Part shown: in pieces, positions 35,451 through 44,474 of the stretch | Numbering within the stretch: position 1 is the first letter of the stretch | How the letters are laid out: every line of letters begins with the position of its first letter | Source of the DNA: CAWBLP01 sp963789495 | GTDB taxonomy: Bacteria > Pseudomonadota > Alphaproteobacteria > Acetobacterales > Acetobacteraceae | Assembly: GCA_963789495.1 (NCBI GenBank) | Contig: CAWBLP010000003.1 | Coordinates: 62,001-126,000, forward strand | Length of the DNA stretch: 64,000 bases | Reading direction: 5' to 3' | The notes under the pieces: generated by a model | The model's input: the letters and a program-made list of their open reading frames with translations, nothing else | What the model was told of the DNA's origin: nothing | The model's database searches: none | Made by a program: the position numbers and the translations under genes

Positions 35451-36513
35451 GCAGAGATTCGTTGGTTGCCCAACGGAAGTGGCGCTCGCTCTTGATTGAG
35501 CGCACTCACGGCTTGGTGGATCGCCCCATCGAGTTGCTCGGGATCGGCGAAGGTCTGATGGGCGAGATGATGCGCCTTGAGGTCCCGCCAGACGCCTTCG
35601 ATGTCATTGAGCTCTGGCGCATACTTAGGGAGCCACTCGACGGTGAGCCAATGGGCACGGGCGGCGAGCGCTGCCCGGGAGAGTTTGCTGGTTTGGATTG
35701 GACCATTGTCCTCGACCAGAACCACCGGTTTGACAGGCTGTCCGGGCTTGGGCCCGTAGAGCCGGTCCAGTTGTTCGAGATGGGCGATGAAGTCGCTGCT
35801 GCGCTTGGTCGGACTGGTGTGCACGATGAGCTGGCGCGTGACGTGATCGAACGAACCCACCATCGCCACCTTCCTGGCTTGTCCTGGCGCAGGAACACGT
35901 AAATCAGCGCCTGCCTTCGCCCAGACCCGGGCGAGATAGGGATGCGTCAGCGCCTCGCTCTCGTCGCCGTAAAGCAAAACGATGTCGCCAGCGGTGGCCT
36001 GCTGTTTGCGCAGTTGCAGGCGCAGACCAACCCGCTCGACATCGGCGGCAACCTGGCGCCCCTTCAGCGTGTGCCGCGGACGCCGCCAGCGGAACTTTTT
36101 TTGCGCAGAGCCTTGGACAATTGCGAGCGGCTGATACGCACGCCCTCGCGGTTTTCGATTTCGGCGCGCAACCGGGGAATGGTCCAGTTGTGCCGATCCG
36201 CCACAGGTTCCTCGAGTAGCGGCACCGCAACACGCAGGGCTGCCTCGCTCTTCATCGGTGCCGGCCCGGGTGCGACGGTGGCCTTCAAGGCCGCGATACC
36301 GCCACGCATGAAGTCGCTCCGCCACAGGCGGACCGTGTCCTCGCGCACGCCAAATGCCTCGGCAATCCGCGCGCTGGTCCAGCCAGCCAATGTCAGACGA
36401 ACGGCTCGGGCGCGGTCTGCCTCGCCACGATCACGCGAACCGGCGAGCGCCACCAGAGCCGCTTGTTGCTCTTCGCTCGCTGAAAGGGGCGATCTGCCCG
36501 TCATGTCCTGCAC
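35447..36513 (-). CDS. IS630-type transposase, two frames joined at an A7 run
   Basis: The N-terminal frame (36513 to 36064) holds helix-turn-helix segments (ARIAEAFGVREDTVRLW, ISRSQLSKALRKK). It ends with CGC AAA AAA AGT; a minus-one slip on the seven A residues gives KKKFRWRRPRHTLKGRQ and continues into the catalytic frame ending at 35447. DDE residues are Asp in LLYGDESEA, Asp in LVEDNGPIQ and Glu in LNDIEGVW. The A7 run is a credible programmed-slip site. The stop codon is completed by the host T next to the target TA. Confidence 0.82.
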
Positions 36514-36580
36514 CCTGCGAATCGGTGCCGGCAGCGAATCGTACCTACCATCCGTTGGTCAAGCTGGCGGATTCTGCTTA
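35448..36580 (-). mobile_element. IS630-family insertion sequence, second type
   Basis: Ends at 35448-35476 and 36552-36580 form 29-base imperfect inverted repeats, with the outer TAAGCAGA and the inner CCAACGG parts matching. TA flanks both sides. Length is about 1.13 kb. It is a different subgroup from the element at 30.3 kb: ends and proteins do not match. It lies between the lipoprotein stop and thrC. Confidence 0.85.
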
Positions 36581-36655
36581 AGTTCCGCAGCCGGCGAGGC
36601 GCCTTACCGTCGATGCCCTCTCCCCGCGAGGCCGATCAGCCCGTAAGCTGACGCG

Positions 36656-38059
36656 ATGCGCTACATCTCCACCCGCGGGCACGCGCCCGTCCGTGACTTC
36701 TCCGGCGTCCTGCTGGCGGGTCTTGCCGAAGATGGCGGCCTGTATGTGCCGGAAACCTGGCCACGCTTCACCCCGACCGACTGGCGGGCGATGCGCGGCC
36801 TGCCTTATCCGGCGCTGGCGGCGCGGATCATGCACCCCTTCGTCGGCGAGTCGATCCGGTTCGAGACACTCGCCGCCTTGTGCGAGGACGCCTATGCCGG
36901 GTTCGGCCACCCCGCGATCGTGCCGCTGGTGCAGTTGGAAACCGGGCTGTTCGTGCAGGAGCTGTTTCACGGCCCGACCCTCGCCTTCAAGGACATGGCG
37001 CTGCAACTGCTTGGCCGCCTGTTCGATCACGTGCTGGCGGAACGGAATGAACGGCTGACCATTGTCGGCGCGACGTCTGGCGATACCGGATCGGCGGCGA
37101 TCGAGGCCTGCGCCGGGCTGGAACGGGTGAACGTGGTCATCCTGCATCCGCACCACCGCACCAGCGAGGTGCAGCGCCGCCAGATGACCACCGTGAACGC
37201 CGCCAATATCGGCAATATCGCGGTCGAAGGCACGTTCGACGACTGCCAGGACCTGGTGAAGGCGATGTTCGGCGACACGCCGTTCCGCCGGGAGATGCGG
37301 CTGTCGGCGGTCAATTCGATCAACTGGGCGCGGATCGCGGCTCAGGTGCCGTATTACGCGGCGGCGGCGCTGGCGCTGGGATCGCCGGATCGCGAAGTGG
37401 CGTTCGCCGTGCCGACCGGCAATTTCGGCAATGTGCTGGCGGCCTGGGTGGCGCGGCGGATGGGGCTGCCGGTGGCGCGGCTGATCGTCGCGTCCAACCA
37501 CAACGACATTCTGACCCGGTTCCTGGCGAGCAACGACATGTCGGTGACGGAGGTGGCGCCAAGCCTGTCGCCGAGCATGGATATCCAGGTGAGCTCGAAT
37601 TTCGAACGTGTGCTGTTCGAGCTGCTGGATCGCGATCCGCTGATCACCGGCGACCTGATGCAGACATTCCGTCGCACCGGCCGCATGCCGGTGCCGGACT
37701 CCGCATGGCGGCGCGCACGCTCGCTGTTCCACGGCTTCCGCCAGGACGACGCCGGCACGACGGCGGAGATCGCGCGTCTCTATGCCAGCGCGAACTACAT
37801 CGCCGATCCGCATAGTGCGATCGGCATCGCTGCCGCGCGGTCTCTGCCGCCGGCGCAGTCGGTGGCCACGGTGGCGATGGCGACGGCGCACCCGGCGAAG
37901 TTCCCGGATGCGATCGAACAGGCGATCGGCCTGCGCCCGAAGCTGCCGCCGCGGCTCGCCGACCTGTACGATCGGCCGGAGCGCTTCCTGGTGCTGCCGA
38001 ACGAGTTGAGCGCCGTGCAGGCGGGTGTGCGTGCCCTGACGCGGCGGAATGCGACCTGA
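36656..38059 (+). CDS. thrC: Threonine synthase
   Basis: A 467-residue PLP enzyme converting O-phosphohomoserine to threonine. Seen: RYISTRGHAPVRDFSGVLL, then the PLP lysine Lys-112 in PTLAFKDMALQL, TSGDTGSAAIEA, SAVNSINWARIAAQ, and VPTGNFGNVLA, which is the pattern of the longer, fungal/proteobacterial class. The second IS630 element ends 75 bases upstream and may have displaced its promoter. The next gene starts 54 bases downstream on the same strand. Confidence 0.94.
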   Translation: MRYISTRGHAPVRDFSGVLLAGLAEDGGLYVPETWPRFTPTDWRAMRGLPYPALAARIMHPFVGESIRFETLAALCEDAYAGFGHPAIVPLVQLETGLFVQELFHGPTLAFKDMALQLLGRLFDHVLAERNERLTIVGATSGDTGSAAIEACAGLERVNVVILHPHHRTSEVQRRQMTTVNAANIGNIAVEGTFDDCQDLVKAMFGDTPFRREMRLSAVNSINWARIAAQVPYYAAAALALGSPDREVAFAVPTGNFGNVLAAWVARRMGLPVARLIVASNHNDILTRFLASNDMSVTEVAPSLSPSMDIQVSSNFERVLFELLDRDPLITGDLMQTFRRTGRMPVPDSAWRRARSLFHGFRQDDAGTTAEIARLYASANYIADPHSAIGIAAARSLPPAQSVATVAMATAHPAKFPDAIEQAIGLRPKLPPRLADLYDRPERFLVLPNELSAVQAGVRALTRRNAT

Positions 38060-38113
38060 CGCGTGCCAACGCGGCAGGGATCGGCGATCATCCTTCCTCA
38101 GCAGGAGACAGGC

Positions 38114-39142
38114 ATGGACTGGCCAACGCAACGCGGTGTGTTCGCAGCCGGCGACGTCACGCTGCAGTCCGGCGTCGTGTTGCGCGATGCACGGCTTTCC
38201 TGGAAGGCGCATGGGACGTTGTCGCCGGCGCGGGACAATGTGGTGGTCTATCCGACCAGCTACGGCGCGCAGCATCCCGATCTGGAATGGCTGATCGGCC
38301 CCGACGGTGTGCTGGACCCGACCCGATGGTTCATCGTCATCCCCGACATGTTCGGCAACGGTCTGTCATCGTCACCGGCCGATCTGCCGGACTATCCCGC
38401 GCTGGTGACCATCCACGACAACGTGCAGACGCAGCGGCGGCTGTTGCGGGAGCAGTTCGGGATCGAGCGCGTTGCCTGTGTGTACGGCTGGTCGATGGGT
38501 GCGCTGCAGGCGTATCACTGGGCGGCACTGTTTCCGGACGCCGTGGACCGCATCGTGGTCAATTGCGGCGTGGCCCGCACGTCGGTGCATAACCAGGTCT
38601 TTCTGCGCGGCCTGATGGCGGTGCTGGAAGCGGCGCCGGAACATATCGGCAATGGCCGGTTTGCCAGGGAACCGAGTGCCGCGAAGCGCGCCTTTGGCCG
38701 CATCTACGCCGGCTGGGCGCTCAGCCAGGACTTCTACCGTGCGGGCCTGCACCTCGCCGCCGGCCCGACACCCAACCTAGGTGCGCCGGATCTGGACAGC
38801 TTCCTGCGCACCGATTGGGAGGAGCGGTTCGGCGCCCGCCCGGCGGCGAACCAGTATGCCCAGCTCCGCACCTGGGATGCCGCGGACATCAGCGCCAACG
38901 CGCAGTACGACGGCGACCTGGCGCGGGCGCTGCGGGCAATTCGCGCCCGTGTACTGCTGATGCCCGGGGAGACCGATCTGTATTTCCGGGTAGCCGACAA
39001 CGCGGCGGAAATGCCGTATCTTGCGCGGGCAGAGCTGCGTCCCATCCCCAGCATCTGGGGACATCGTGCCGGCAATCCGGTGATCAATCTGGTCGATACC
39101 GGCTTCATTCGGGACGCGGTGAGGGCGTGGCTGCAAACTTAA
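38114..39142 (+). CDS. MetX-like alpha/beta hydrolase
   Basis: A 342-residue alpha/beta-fold protein related to homoserine O-acetyltransferases. The nucleophile is Ser-127 in YGWSMGALQAY, where true MetX has GGSMGG; the acid residue is expected in MPGETDLYF and the histidine in SIWGHRAGNP. NVVVYPTSYGAQHPDLEWL and WFIVIPDMFGNGLS match this relative group. The ribosome site AGGAGA precedes the ATG at 38114. It follows thrC and precedes a RidA gene. The nucleophile elbow suggests a hydrolase or another acyl transferase rather than methionine synthesis. Confidence 0.8.
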   Translation: MDWPTQRGVFAAGDVTLQSGVVLRDARLSWKAHGTLSPARDNVVVYPTSYGAQHPDLEWLIGPDGVLDPTRWFIVIPDMFGNGLSSSPADLPDYPALVTIHDNVQTQRRLLREQFGIERVACVYGWSMGALQAYHWAALFPDAVDRIVVNCGVARTSVHNQVFLRGLMAVLEAAPEHIGNGRFAREPSAAKRAFGRIYAGWALSQDFYRAGLHLAAGPTPNLGAPDLDSFLRTDWEERFGARPAANQYAQLRTWDAADISANAQYDGDLARALRAIRARVLLMPGETDLYFRVADNAAEMPYLARAELRPIPSIWGHRAGNPVINLVDTGFIRDAVRAWLQT

Positions 39143-39155
39143 GGGGAAACAAGAC

Positions 39156-39542
39156 ATGGCCGTGATCACCACCAGCAATCCGACCACCGTGCGGGCGCCG
39201 ACCGGATACTCGCACGGCGTCATCGTGCAGGGCGCAGAGCGCCGCCTGGTGATCTCCGGCCAGGTCGGCATGGCACCGGACGGCAGCGTGCCGACCACCG
39301 GAGAGGGCCAGATCGCGCAGGCTTTCGCCAATCTCCGCGCGGTGCTGGAGGCCAACGGCATGAGCACGGTCAACATCGTCAAGACGACGGTGTTCCTGAC
39401 CGATCGGTCCCTGCTGTCCGCGTATCGGGCGGCGCGGGGTGCGGTGTTCACCGACCACGCGCCGGCATCCACCTTGCTGTTCATTTCGGGGCTGGCGGAC
39501 CCGCGGTTCCAGGTTGAAATCGAGGCCGAGGCCGTCGCCTGA
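39156..39542 (+). CDS. RidA/YjgF-family protein
   Basis: A 128-residue Rid-type protein; classical members hydrolyse reactive enamines and imines formed by PLP enzymes such as threonine dehydratase. Seen: SHGVIVQGAERRLVISGQVG region, AFANLRAVLEANG, STVNIVKTTVFLTD and VEIEAEAVA. The usual catalytic PARS segment is here APASTLLFISG, so the key arginine appears to be replaced, which suggests another Rid subgroup or a changed activity. It begins 13 bases after the MetX-like gene, so the two are probably co-transcribed. Confidence 0.85.
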   Translation: MAVITTSNPTTVRAPTGYSHGVIVQGAERRLVISGQVGMAPDGSVPTTGEGQIAQAFANLRAVLEANGMSTVNIVKTTVFLTDRSLLSAYRAARGAVFTDHAPASTLLFISGLADPRFQVEIEAEAVA

Positions 39543-39564
39543 CTGCGGCCTGTGCCACGCATCC

Positions 39565-39645
39565 GAGCCTGTGGTGGGCGCAGCAAAGGTCGGGGCTTTG
39601 CCCCCGACGCTTTCCTGCATCCCACCACAAAGCGGGATGCGTGAT
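39565..39645 (+). repeat. Family 1 repeat fragment
   Basis: GTCGGGGCTTTGCCCCCGAC is a near-perfect palindrome shared with the ends of family-1 copies, flanked by CATCCCACCACAAAGCGGGATG-type sequence. Only this end part is present, between ridA and the ligase gene. Confidence 0.5.
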
Positions 39646-39668
39646 ACAGGCCGATGGGGAGGACAATC

Positions 39669-41195
39669 ATGGAGAGCATTGCGCGGGCGCGCCGCAATAC
39701 GGTGGGCGACGCGGTACGCCGCGCCGCGCTGCTGTATCGCGAGACCACGGCTCTGGTGTTTGGCGACCGGAGCTGGAGCTTTGCCGAACTGGACCGCGGC
39801 GCCGATCGCGTCGCCCGGCGTCTCGCTGAACTGGGACTGCAACCGGGCGACCGCATCGCCTGCTACGGCCGCAACTCGGACGCCTATTTCCTCGCCTGGC
39901 TCGGCTGCGTGCGTGGCGGCTTCGTGCATGTGCCGGTGAACTATGCACTCACCGGCGAGGAACTGGCCTATATCGTGCGGCAATCGGGCGCACGCATGGT
40001 GATTGCCGCACCGGCGCTGGAACCCAACCTGGCCGGCATTGCGGTGGAGCTGCGCGGGCGGTTCGACGGCGGCGGCACACTGGATGTGCTGGCAATCGCG
40101 CAGGCGGACACGGCGCCGCAGGTGATCGACCCGGCGCTCGAGGACGAGTCTCTGGCGCAGATCGTCTACACGTCCGGCACCACCGCCGCCCCCAAGGGTG
40201 CGATGATGACGCACCGTGCGATGATGGCGCAGTACTACTCCTGCATCCACAACATGGAATACGCCGGCAGCGACCGCGCACTGGCCGCGCTGCCGCTGTA
40301 CCACACGGCGCAGACCCACGCGTTCACCATGCCGCAACTCCTGGTCGGCGCGCGCACCATCCTGATCGAGGCGCCGGTGCCGGACCTGGTGCTGCGGCTG
40401 ATCGAGCAGGAACGCATCACCTCGTTCTTCGCGCCGCCGACGGTCTGGATCAGCCTGTTGCGCCACCCGGATTTTTCGGCCCGCGATCTGAGCTCGCTGG
40501 AGAAAGTGTATTACGGCGCCTCGATCATGCCGGTACCGGTGCTGCACGAGTTGCGCGAACGCCTGCCGCGGGCGCGACCATTCAACGCCTATGGGCAGAC
40601 CGAGATCGCGCCGGTCGCGACCATCCTGCGGCCGGAGGAGCATGACGCGCGGCCGGCGTCCTGCGGGCGGCCGGTGCTGAATGTCGAAACCCGCGTGGTC
40701 GATCCCGAGATGAACGATGTGCCGCCCGGCACGCATGGCGAGGTGGTGCACCGCTCGCCGCAACTGCTGACTGGCTATTGGGACAAGCCGGAGGAAACCG
40801 CGGCGGCGTTCGCCGGCGGGTGGTTTCATTCCGGTGATGTCGGGTATTTCGACGAGGCGGGCTATCTGTACATCGTCGATCGCATCCGCGACGTGATCAA
40901 CACCGGTGGCGTGCTGGTGGCCAGCCGCGAGGTGGAGGAAGTGCTGTTCACCCACCCGGCGGTTTCCGAAGTGGCGGTGGTGGGCCTGCCGGACGAGAAG
41001 TGGATCGAGGCGGTCACCGCCTTCGTCGTGCTTCGCCCCGGGCACAGCGTGGATGAAGCCGCGCTGATCGCGCATGCCCGTCCCCATCTGGCGGCATTCA
41101 AACTGCCGAAGCGGCTGGTGGTGGTGGATGAACTGCCGCGCAACACCGCGGGCAAGCTGCTGAAACGGGAACTGCGGCGGCAGTATTCATCCTGA
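39669..41195 (+). CDS. Class I adenylate-forming acyl-CoA ligase
   Basis: A 508-residue ANL-superfamily ligase activating a carboxylic acid with ATP and coenzyme A. Seen: the P-loop YTSGTTAAPKGAMMTH, the aromatic-acid-region NAYGQTE, HSGDVGYFDEAGYLYIVDR followed by RIRDVI, and the C-terminal lysine in PRNTAGKLLKREL. A GGGGAGG ribosome site lies 6 bases before the ATG at 39669. The neighbouring HMG-CoA lyase on the opposite strand also fits acyl-CoA breakdown. The substrate (fatty or aromatic acid) is not resolved. Confidence 0.88.
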   Translation: MESIARARRNTVGDAVRRAALLYRETTALVFGDRSWSFAELDRGADRVARRLAELGLQPGDRIACYGRNSDAYFLAWLGCVRGGFVHVPVNYALTGEELAYIVRQSGARMVIAAPALEPNLAGIAVELRGRFDGGGTLDVLAIAQADTAPQVIDPALEDESLAQIVYTSGTTAAPKGAMMTHRAMMAQYYSCIHNMEYAGSDRALAALPLYHTAQTHAFTMPQLLVGARTILIEAPVPDLVLRLIEQERITSFFAPPTVWISLLRHPDFSARDLSSLEKVYYGASIMPVPVLHELRERLPRARPFNAYGQTEIAPVATILRPEEHDARPASCGRPVLNVETRVVDPEMNDVPPGTHGEVVHRSPQLLTGYWDKPEETAAAFAGGWFHSGDVGYFDEAGYLYIVDRIRDVINTGGVLVASREVEEVLFTHPAVSEVAVVGLPDEKWIEAVTAFVVLRPGHSVDEAALIAHARPHLAAFKLPKRLVVVDELPRNTAGKLLKRELRRQYSS

Positions 41196-41253
41196 CGGAA
41201 CGCGACGAGCAGCACATTCGAATCCGCTGATCGTCGCACGCTTCGCCTGCCGG

Positions 41254-42179
41254 CTATGCCGCCTTGCGGAAGGTCGGCGGAATGCCCGCCTTCGGCATCT
41301 GGCCCTGCATCGGTTCAGCCGGCAGCGCCTCATGCAGCAGCTTGCGCGAGCCTCCAGCAGCTTCGGCAGGTCGATGCCGGTCTCGAAACCCATGCTCTCC
41401 AGCATGAACACCAGGTCCTCGGTCACCACGTTGCCGGAGGCGCCCGGCGCATAGGGGCAGCCGCCCAGCCCGGCCAGGCAGGAATCGAAGGCGCGGATGC
41501 CTTCCTCCAGCCCGGCCAGCGCGTTGGCGATACCCAGGCCGCAGGTGTCGTGCAGATGCAGCCCGTACAGCACCGGGCCGATCGCCTCCCGCGTCGCGCG
41601 CACCACCTCCTTGATCTGCGCCGGATGCGCGTAGCCGACCGTATCGGCCAGCATGATCTGGTCCACGCCGGCATCCGCCAGCCCCTTGCACAGCGCCACC
41701 GTCTGCGCCGTGGTCACCACGCCGTCGATCGAGCAGCCGAACGCGGTGGAGGCGCCCGCCACCACCGGCACCTTGCGCGGCTGCGCCTTCAGCCAGTCCA
41801 TGATCTCCTTCATCATCTCGATGGACTGGGCCGGGGTGCGGTTGAGGTTGGCCGGCTGTGGCCCTCGCTGACCGAGACCGGAATGCTGATCTTGTGCACC
41901 CCGGCATTGTAGGCGTTCTGCACGCCGCGCAGGTTGGGCGCCAGCGCCTGCACGGTGAGGCCCGGCACGGTTTCCAGCACCGCGCCACGATCTCCGGCGT
42001 GTCGGCCAGCTGCGGGATCACGCGCGGCGGCACGAAGCTGCCGACCTCGATCTCCTTCACGCCCGGCCGCGGCGATCGACGGCGATCCAGCGCACCTTGT
42101 CGTCGGTGGTCATGCGGGTCTTGGCGATCTGCAGCCCGTCGCGCGGGCCGACTTCACAGATGGAAACGAATTCGCTCAT
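41254..42179 (-). CDS. Hydroxymethylglutaryl-CoA lyase family enzyme (several frame breaks)
   Basis: A TIM-barrel lyase of the HMGL family that cleaves HMG-CoA to acetoacetate and acetyl-CoA in leucine or ketone breakdown. N-terminal sequence is VSICEVGPRDGLQI and KEIEVGSFVPPRVIPQ; then, in other frames, ALAPNLRGVQNAYNAG, MMKEIMDWLKAQ, HLHDTCGLGIANALAG, the conserved GLGGCPYAPGASGN catalytic-Cys loop, and a tail ending PPTFRKAA. At least five single-base breaks are needed to join these (near 42080, 42065, 41982, 41855 and 41350). The family loop and both ends are intact, so sequence errors are likely. The ATG overlaps the SMP-30 stop (ATGA). Confidence 0.8.
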
Positions 42180-43065
42180 GGGGCGGGAACCTCGCAGATC
42201 AGAATGCTGCCGGTGTCGGATTCGGTGATCACCAGGCTGCGTCCGTCAGGCGTCACGGCGCAGTTGGTGGTCATCCGGCCGGCAGCAGGATTGGATGCGA
42301 TAGAGCGGCACGCCGTGCGCGTCCACCACCCAGACGCAGCCATGGCCGGGGTTGCTGATATACAGCCGGTCATGCGCGTCCACCGCCAGCCCGTCCGGGC
42401 CGGACTGGCCGGGCGGCACGCGGGCGAAGCACTGCGCCTTGCCGACCACCGCGTCGTTGCGCAGGGCGAAGCGCCACACCTCGCAGGACCGCGTCATCGC
42501 CACATAGACATGGGTGTTGGCGGCGTTCAGTGCGATGCCGTTCGGGCTGGGGCAGGTGCCCGAGCAGCCGGTCGGCCGGCCATCCGCGTGATAGCGCCAG
42601 ACCCGGCCGGTCGGGTCCTGCAATCCGGTCTGCCCCTGGTCGGTGAACAGCACCGAACCGTCCGGATGCAGCACCAGGTCGTTCAGGCCCTTGAAGCCTT
42701 CGCTCATCACCGTCTGCAGCACCGGCGAGGCGGCGCCGTCGCCGGGATCGATGCGCATCAGCCCGCGCCGGTAGTCGGCGGCGAGCAGCGATCCGTCGGG
42801 ACTGACCTGCAAGCCCGTTCGGCCAGCCGTCATAGTCGGCGACCAGCGTCCACTCGTCGCCCTCGATGCGGAAGATGCGGCCGTACGGGATATCGACCAC
42901 GTGCAGCCGGCCCTGCGCGTCGAAGCACGGGCCTTCCAGGAAACAGTCCACCGGCGCGCCGGCGCGGTTGGCGTCGGCCCACTCGCCGCGCTGCATGCGG
43001 CGGAACCGATCCGGCATGCGCGTCAGCACGCGGGTGGGGAGTTCTTGCGGGGGTGCGAACCACAT
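42176..43065 (-). CDS. SMP-30/gluconolactonase family protein (frame broken)
   Basis: A beta-propeller lactonase-type hydrolase. Family sequence is spread over three frames: VDCFLEGPCFDAQGRLHVVD and YGRIFRIEGDEW first; then GLQVSPDGSLLAADYRRG, GLNDLVLHPDGSVLFTD and PSPNGIALNAANTHVYVA; finally NCAVTPDGRSLVITESDTG to the stop at 42176. Breaks fall near 42830 and 42290. The full length would be about 296 residues, normal for the family. The stop overlaps the HMG-CoA lyase start by 4 bases, so they form an operon. The metal ligands in the order Glu, Asn, Asp (EGPCF, NDLV, NGIA) can be traced. Confidence 0.75.
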
Positions 43066-43172
43066 GCCGAAACCGTGCGGCGGGACGCGCCGGAAGGCAA
43101 GCGGCGGCCAGGCGAGGAATCGCACCGACCAGGCGTTGTTGCTCGCACTACCCCGCATTCCAGGAGCCGCGC

Positions 43173-43400
43173 ATGCTTCACCAACGCAGCCGGGACCTTT
43201 CGCGCGGCCCGCAGCCGCCGTTGCACCGGGACAGCAGCGACGGCTGGGACGTCGTGGCCGGCTCGGTCGGCATGATCGGCGCATTGGTCGGTCGCAAGAC
43301 GGCCGCGCAGGCCGCGACGGGCCCCGGCCACTCGACCGTGACGATTTCCCCTGCGGCATTCCGCGGCTCATGGCGGGCTTCACTGCGGACGGTCAGGTGA
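43173..43400 (+). CDS. Doubtful small open frame
   Basis: The 548 bases between the SMP-30 start (43065) and the methyltransferase hold no recognised gene. One 75-codon plus-strand frame (MLHQRSRDLSRGPQPP start, then a glycine-rich SVGMIGALVGRKTA) and an overlapping 85-codon frame at 43370-43627 are the best candidates. Neither has a known family or a strong ribosome site. I give the first only as a place-holder. Confidence 0.2.
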   Translation: MLHQRSRDLSRGPQPPLHRDSSDGWDVVAGSVGMIGALVGRKTAAQAATGPGHSTVTISPAAFRGSWRASLRTVR

Positions 43401-43613
43401 ACGAGACGGTGCTGGACGCGCGGGACGGCCGCTTCCGACGGTCCTGGCGGAAGCGGTGTCGGGACCGTGCCGCAATCCCGATGCCGGAGGCGCTGCCGGG
43501 CGCGAACGGTTGGCAGAGCGGTCGGACCGCGCAGACGCGGCTCGAGGAACTGGACTTTCCCGCCGATCCGTCGATAGAGACGCCGGATACTTCTGCGCGG
43601 GCACCGCATCGCC

Positions 43614-44228
43614 ATGGGGCTGTATAACGACGTCGTGCTGCCGCGGCTGTGCCACCTGGCGATGCGCAATCATCGCTTGCTGCCCTACCGCCGTCGTGTG
43701 GTCGGCATGGCCGAAGGGCGCGTGCTGGAAATCGGCGTCGGCTCCGGACTGAACCTGCCGCTCTACGGGTCGGGCGTGCGCGAGGTGCTGGCGCTCGACC
43801 CGGGCGCCAGGTTGCTCGACATGGCCCGGCGAACGCCCGCGCCATCCGGCCGGGCGGTGGAGTTCGTCGAGGCATCGGCGGAGGCGATCCCCATCGACAG
43901 CGGCAGCATCGATACGGTGGTGATGACCTGGACGCTGTGCAGCATCGCGCATGCCGATCTCGCCTTGGCGGAGATCCGGCGCGTGCTGCGCCCGGCTGGC
44001 CAGTTGGTGTTCGTGGAGCATGGGCTGGCGCCGGATGCGTCGGTGCGGCGGTGGCAGGACCGGCTGACCCCGGTCTGGAAGCGGATCAGTGGCGGATGCC
44101 ATCTGAACCGGCCGGTGCAGCCGCTGATCGAATCCGGTGGATTTCGTATTGAGCGAGTTGACGCCGGCTACATGTCCGGGCCGAAGCTGCTGACGTTCTT
44201 CTCCGAGGGTGTCGCGCGGCCGGGCTGA
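43614..44228 (+). CDS. Class I SAM-dependent methyltransferase
   Basis: A 204-residue methyltransferase of the UbiE/METTL7-like type. The AdoMet site is VLEIGVGSGLNLP (about residues 37-49), then LALDPGARLLDMA and FVEASAEAIPIDSGSID; the post-motif is VFVEHGLAPD. The C-terminus CHLNRPVQPLIESGGF with YMSGPKLLTFF is characteristic of this subgroup, which may act on lipids or small thiols. It starts 13 bases before the end of a doubtful frame and has no operon partner. Confidence 0.85.
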   Translation: MGLYNDVVLPRLCHLAMRNHRLLPYRRRVVGMAEGRVLEIGVGSGLNLPLYGSGVREVLALDPGARLLDMARRTPAPSGRAVEFVEASAEAIPIDSGSIDTVVMTWTLCSIAHADLALAEIRRVLRPAGQLVFVEHGLAPDASVRRWQDRLTPVWKRISGGCHLNRPVQPLIESGGFRIERVDAGYMSGPKLLTFFSEGVARPG

Positions 44229-44368
44229 CGCGGTGTCATGCGGGGCGGTCGCGGACACTTAGCTCGTCATGGCGGGCGCAGACCCGATGCGCGTTGCGAC
44301 GGCAGGCCAGCACCGGCTCACCGCCGACACCGACCCAGCCTTCGCGGCGGGCACGTTGCACACTTGCC

Positions 44369-44463
44369 GTCCTGGCCGGGCCTGACCCGGCCAGCTACGC
44401 TCGACCGAGCGTGCAGCGCGACCCGATCGTCCCGGTGGAGATGGCTGGGTCAGGCGCGGCGCA
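44369..44463 (+). repeat. Dispersed intergenic repeat, family 2, copy 2
   Basis: It has a palindromic part TGGCCGGGCCTGACCCGGCCA and then GTGCAGCGCGACCCGATCG, TCCCGGTGGAGATGGCTGG and GTCAGGCGCGGC. The second part is about 80 percent identical to the 14.3-kb copy by eye. It occupies the gap between the methyltransferase and the convergent Liv operon end. Confidence 0.65.
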
Positions 44464-44474
44464 GCGGTCCCAAG

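Noticed and set aside
38114..39142. Homoserine O-acetyltransferase (metX) proper
   Set aside because: The nucleophile motif is GWSMGA instead of GGSMGG, so only a MetX-like hydrolase call is justified.
39105..41087. A 660-codon minus-strand open frame over ridA and the ligase gene
   Set aside because: Antisense to two well-defined genes and lacking domains.
41254..43065. Pseudogenes of HMG-CoA lyase and SMP-30
   Set aside because: Motifs, ends, lengths and the ATGA overlap are preserved; only single-base breaks occur, so sequence errors are a better explanation.
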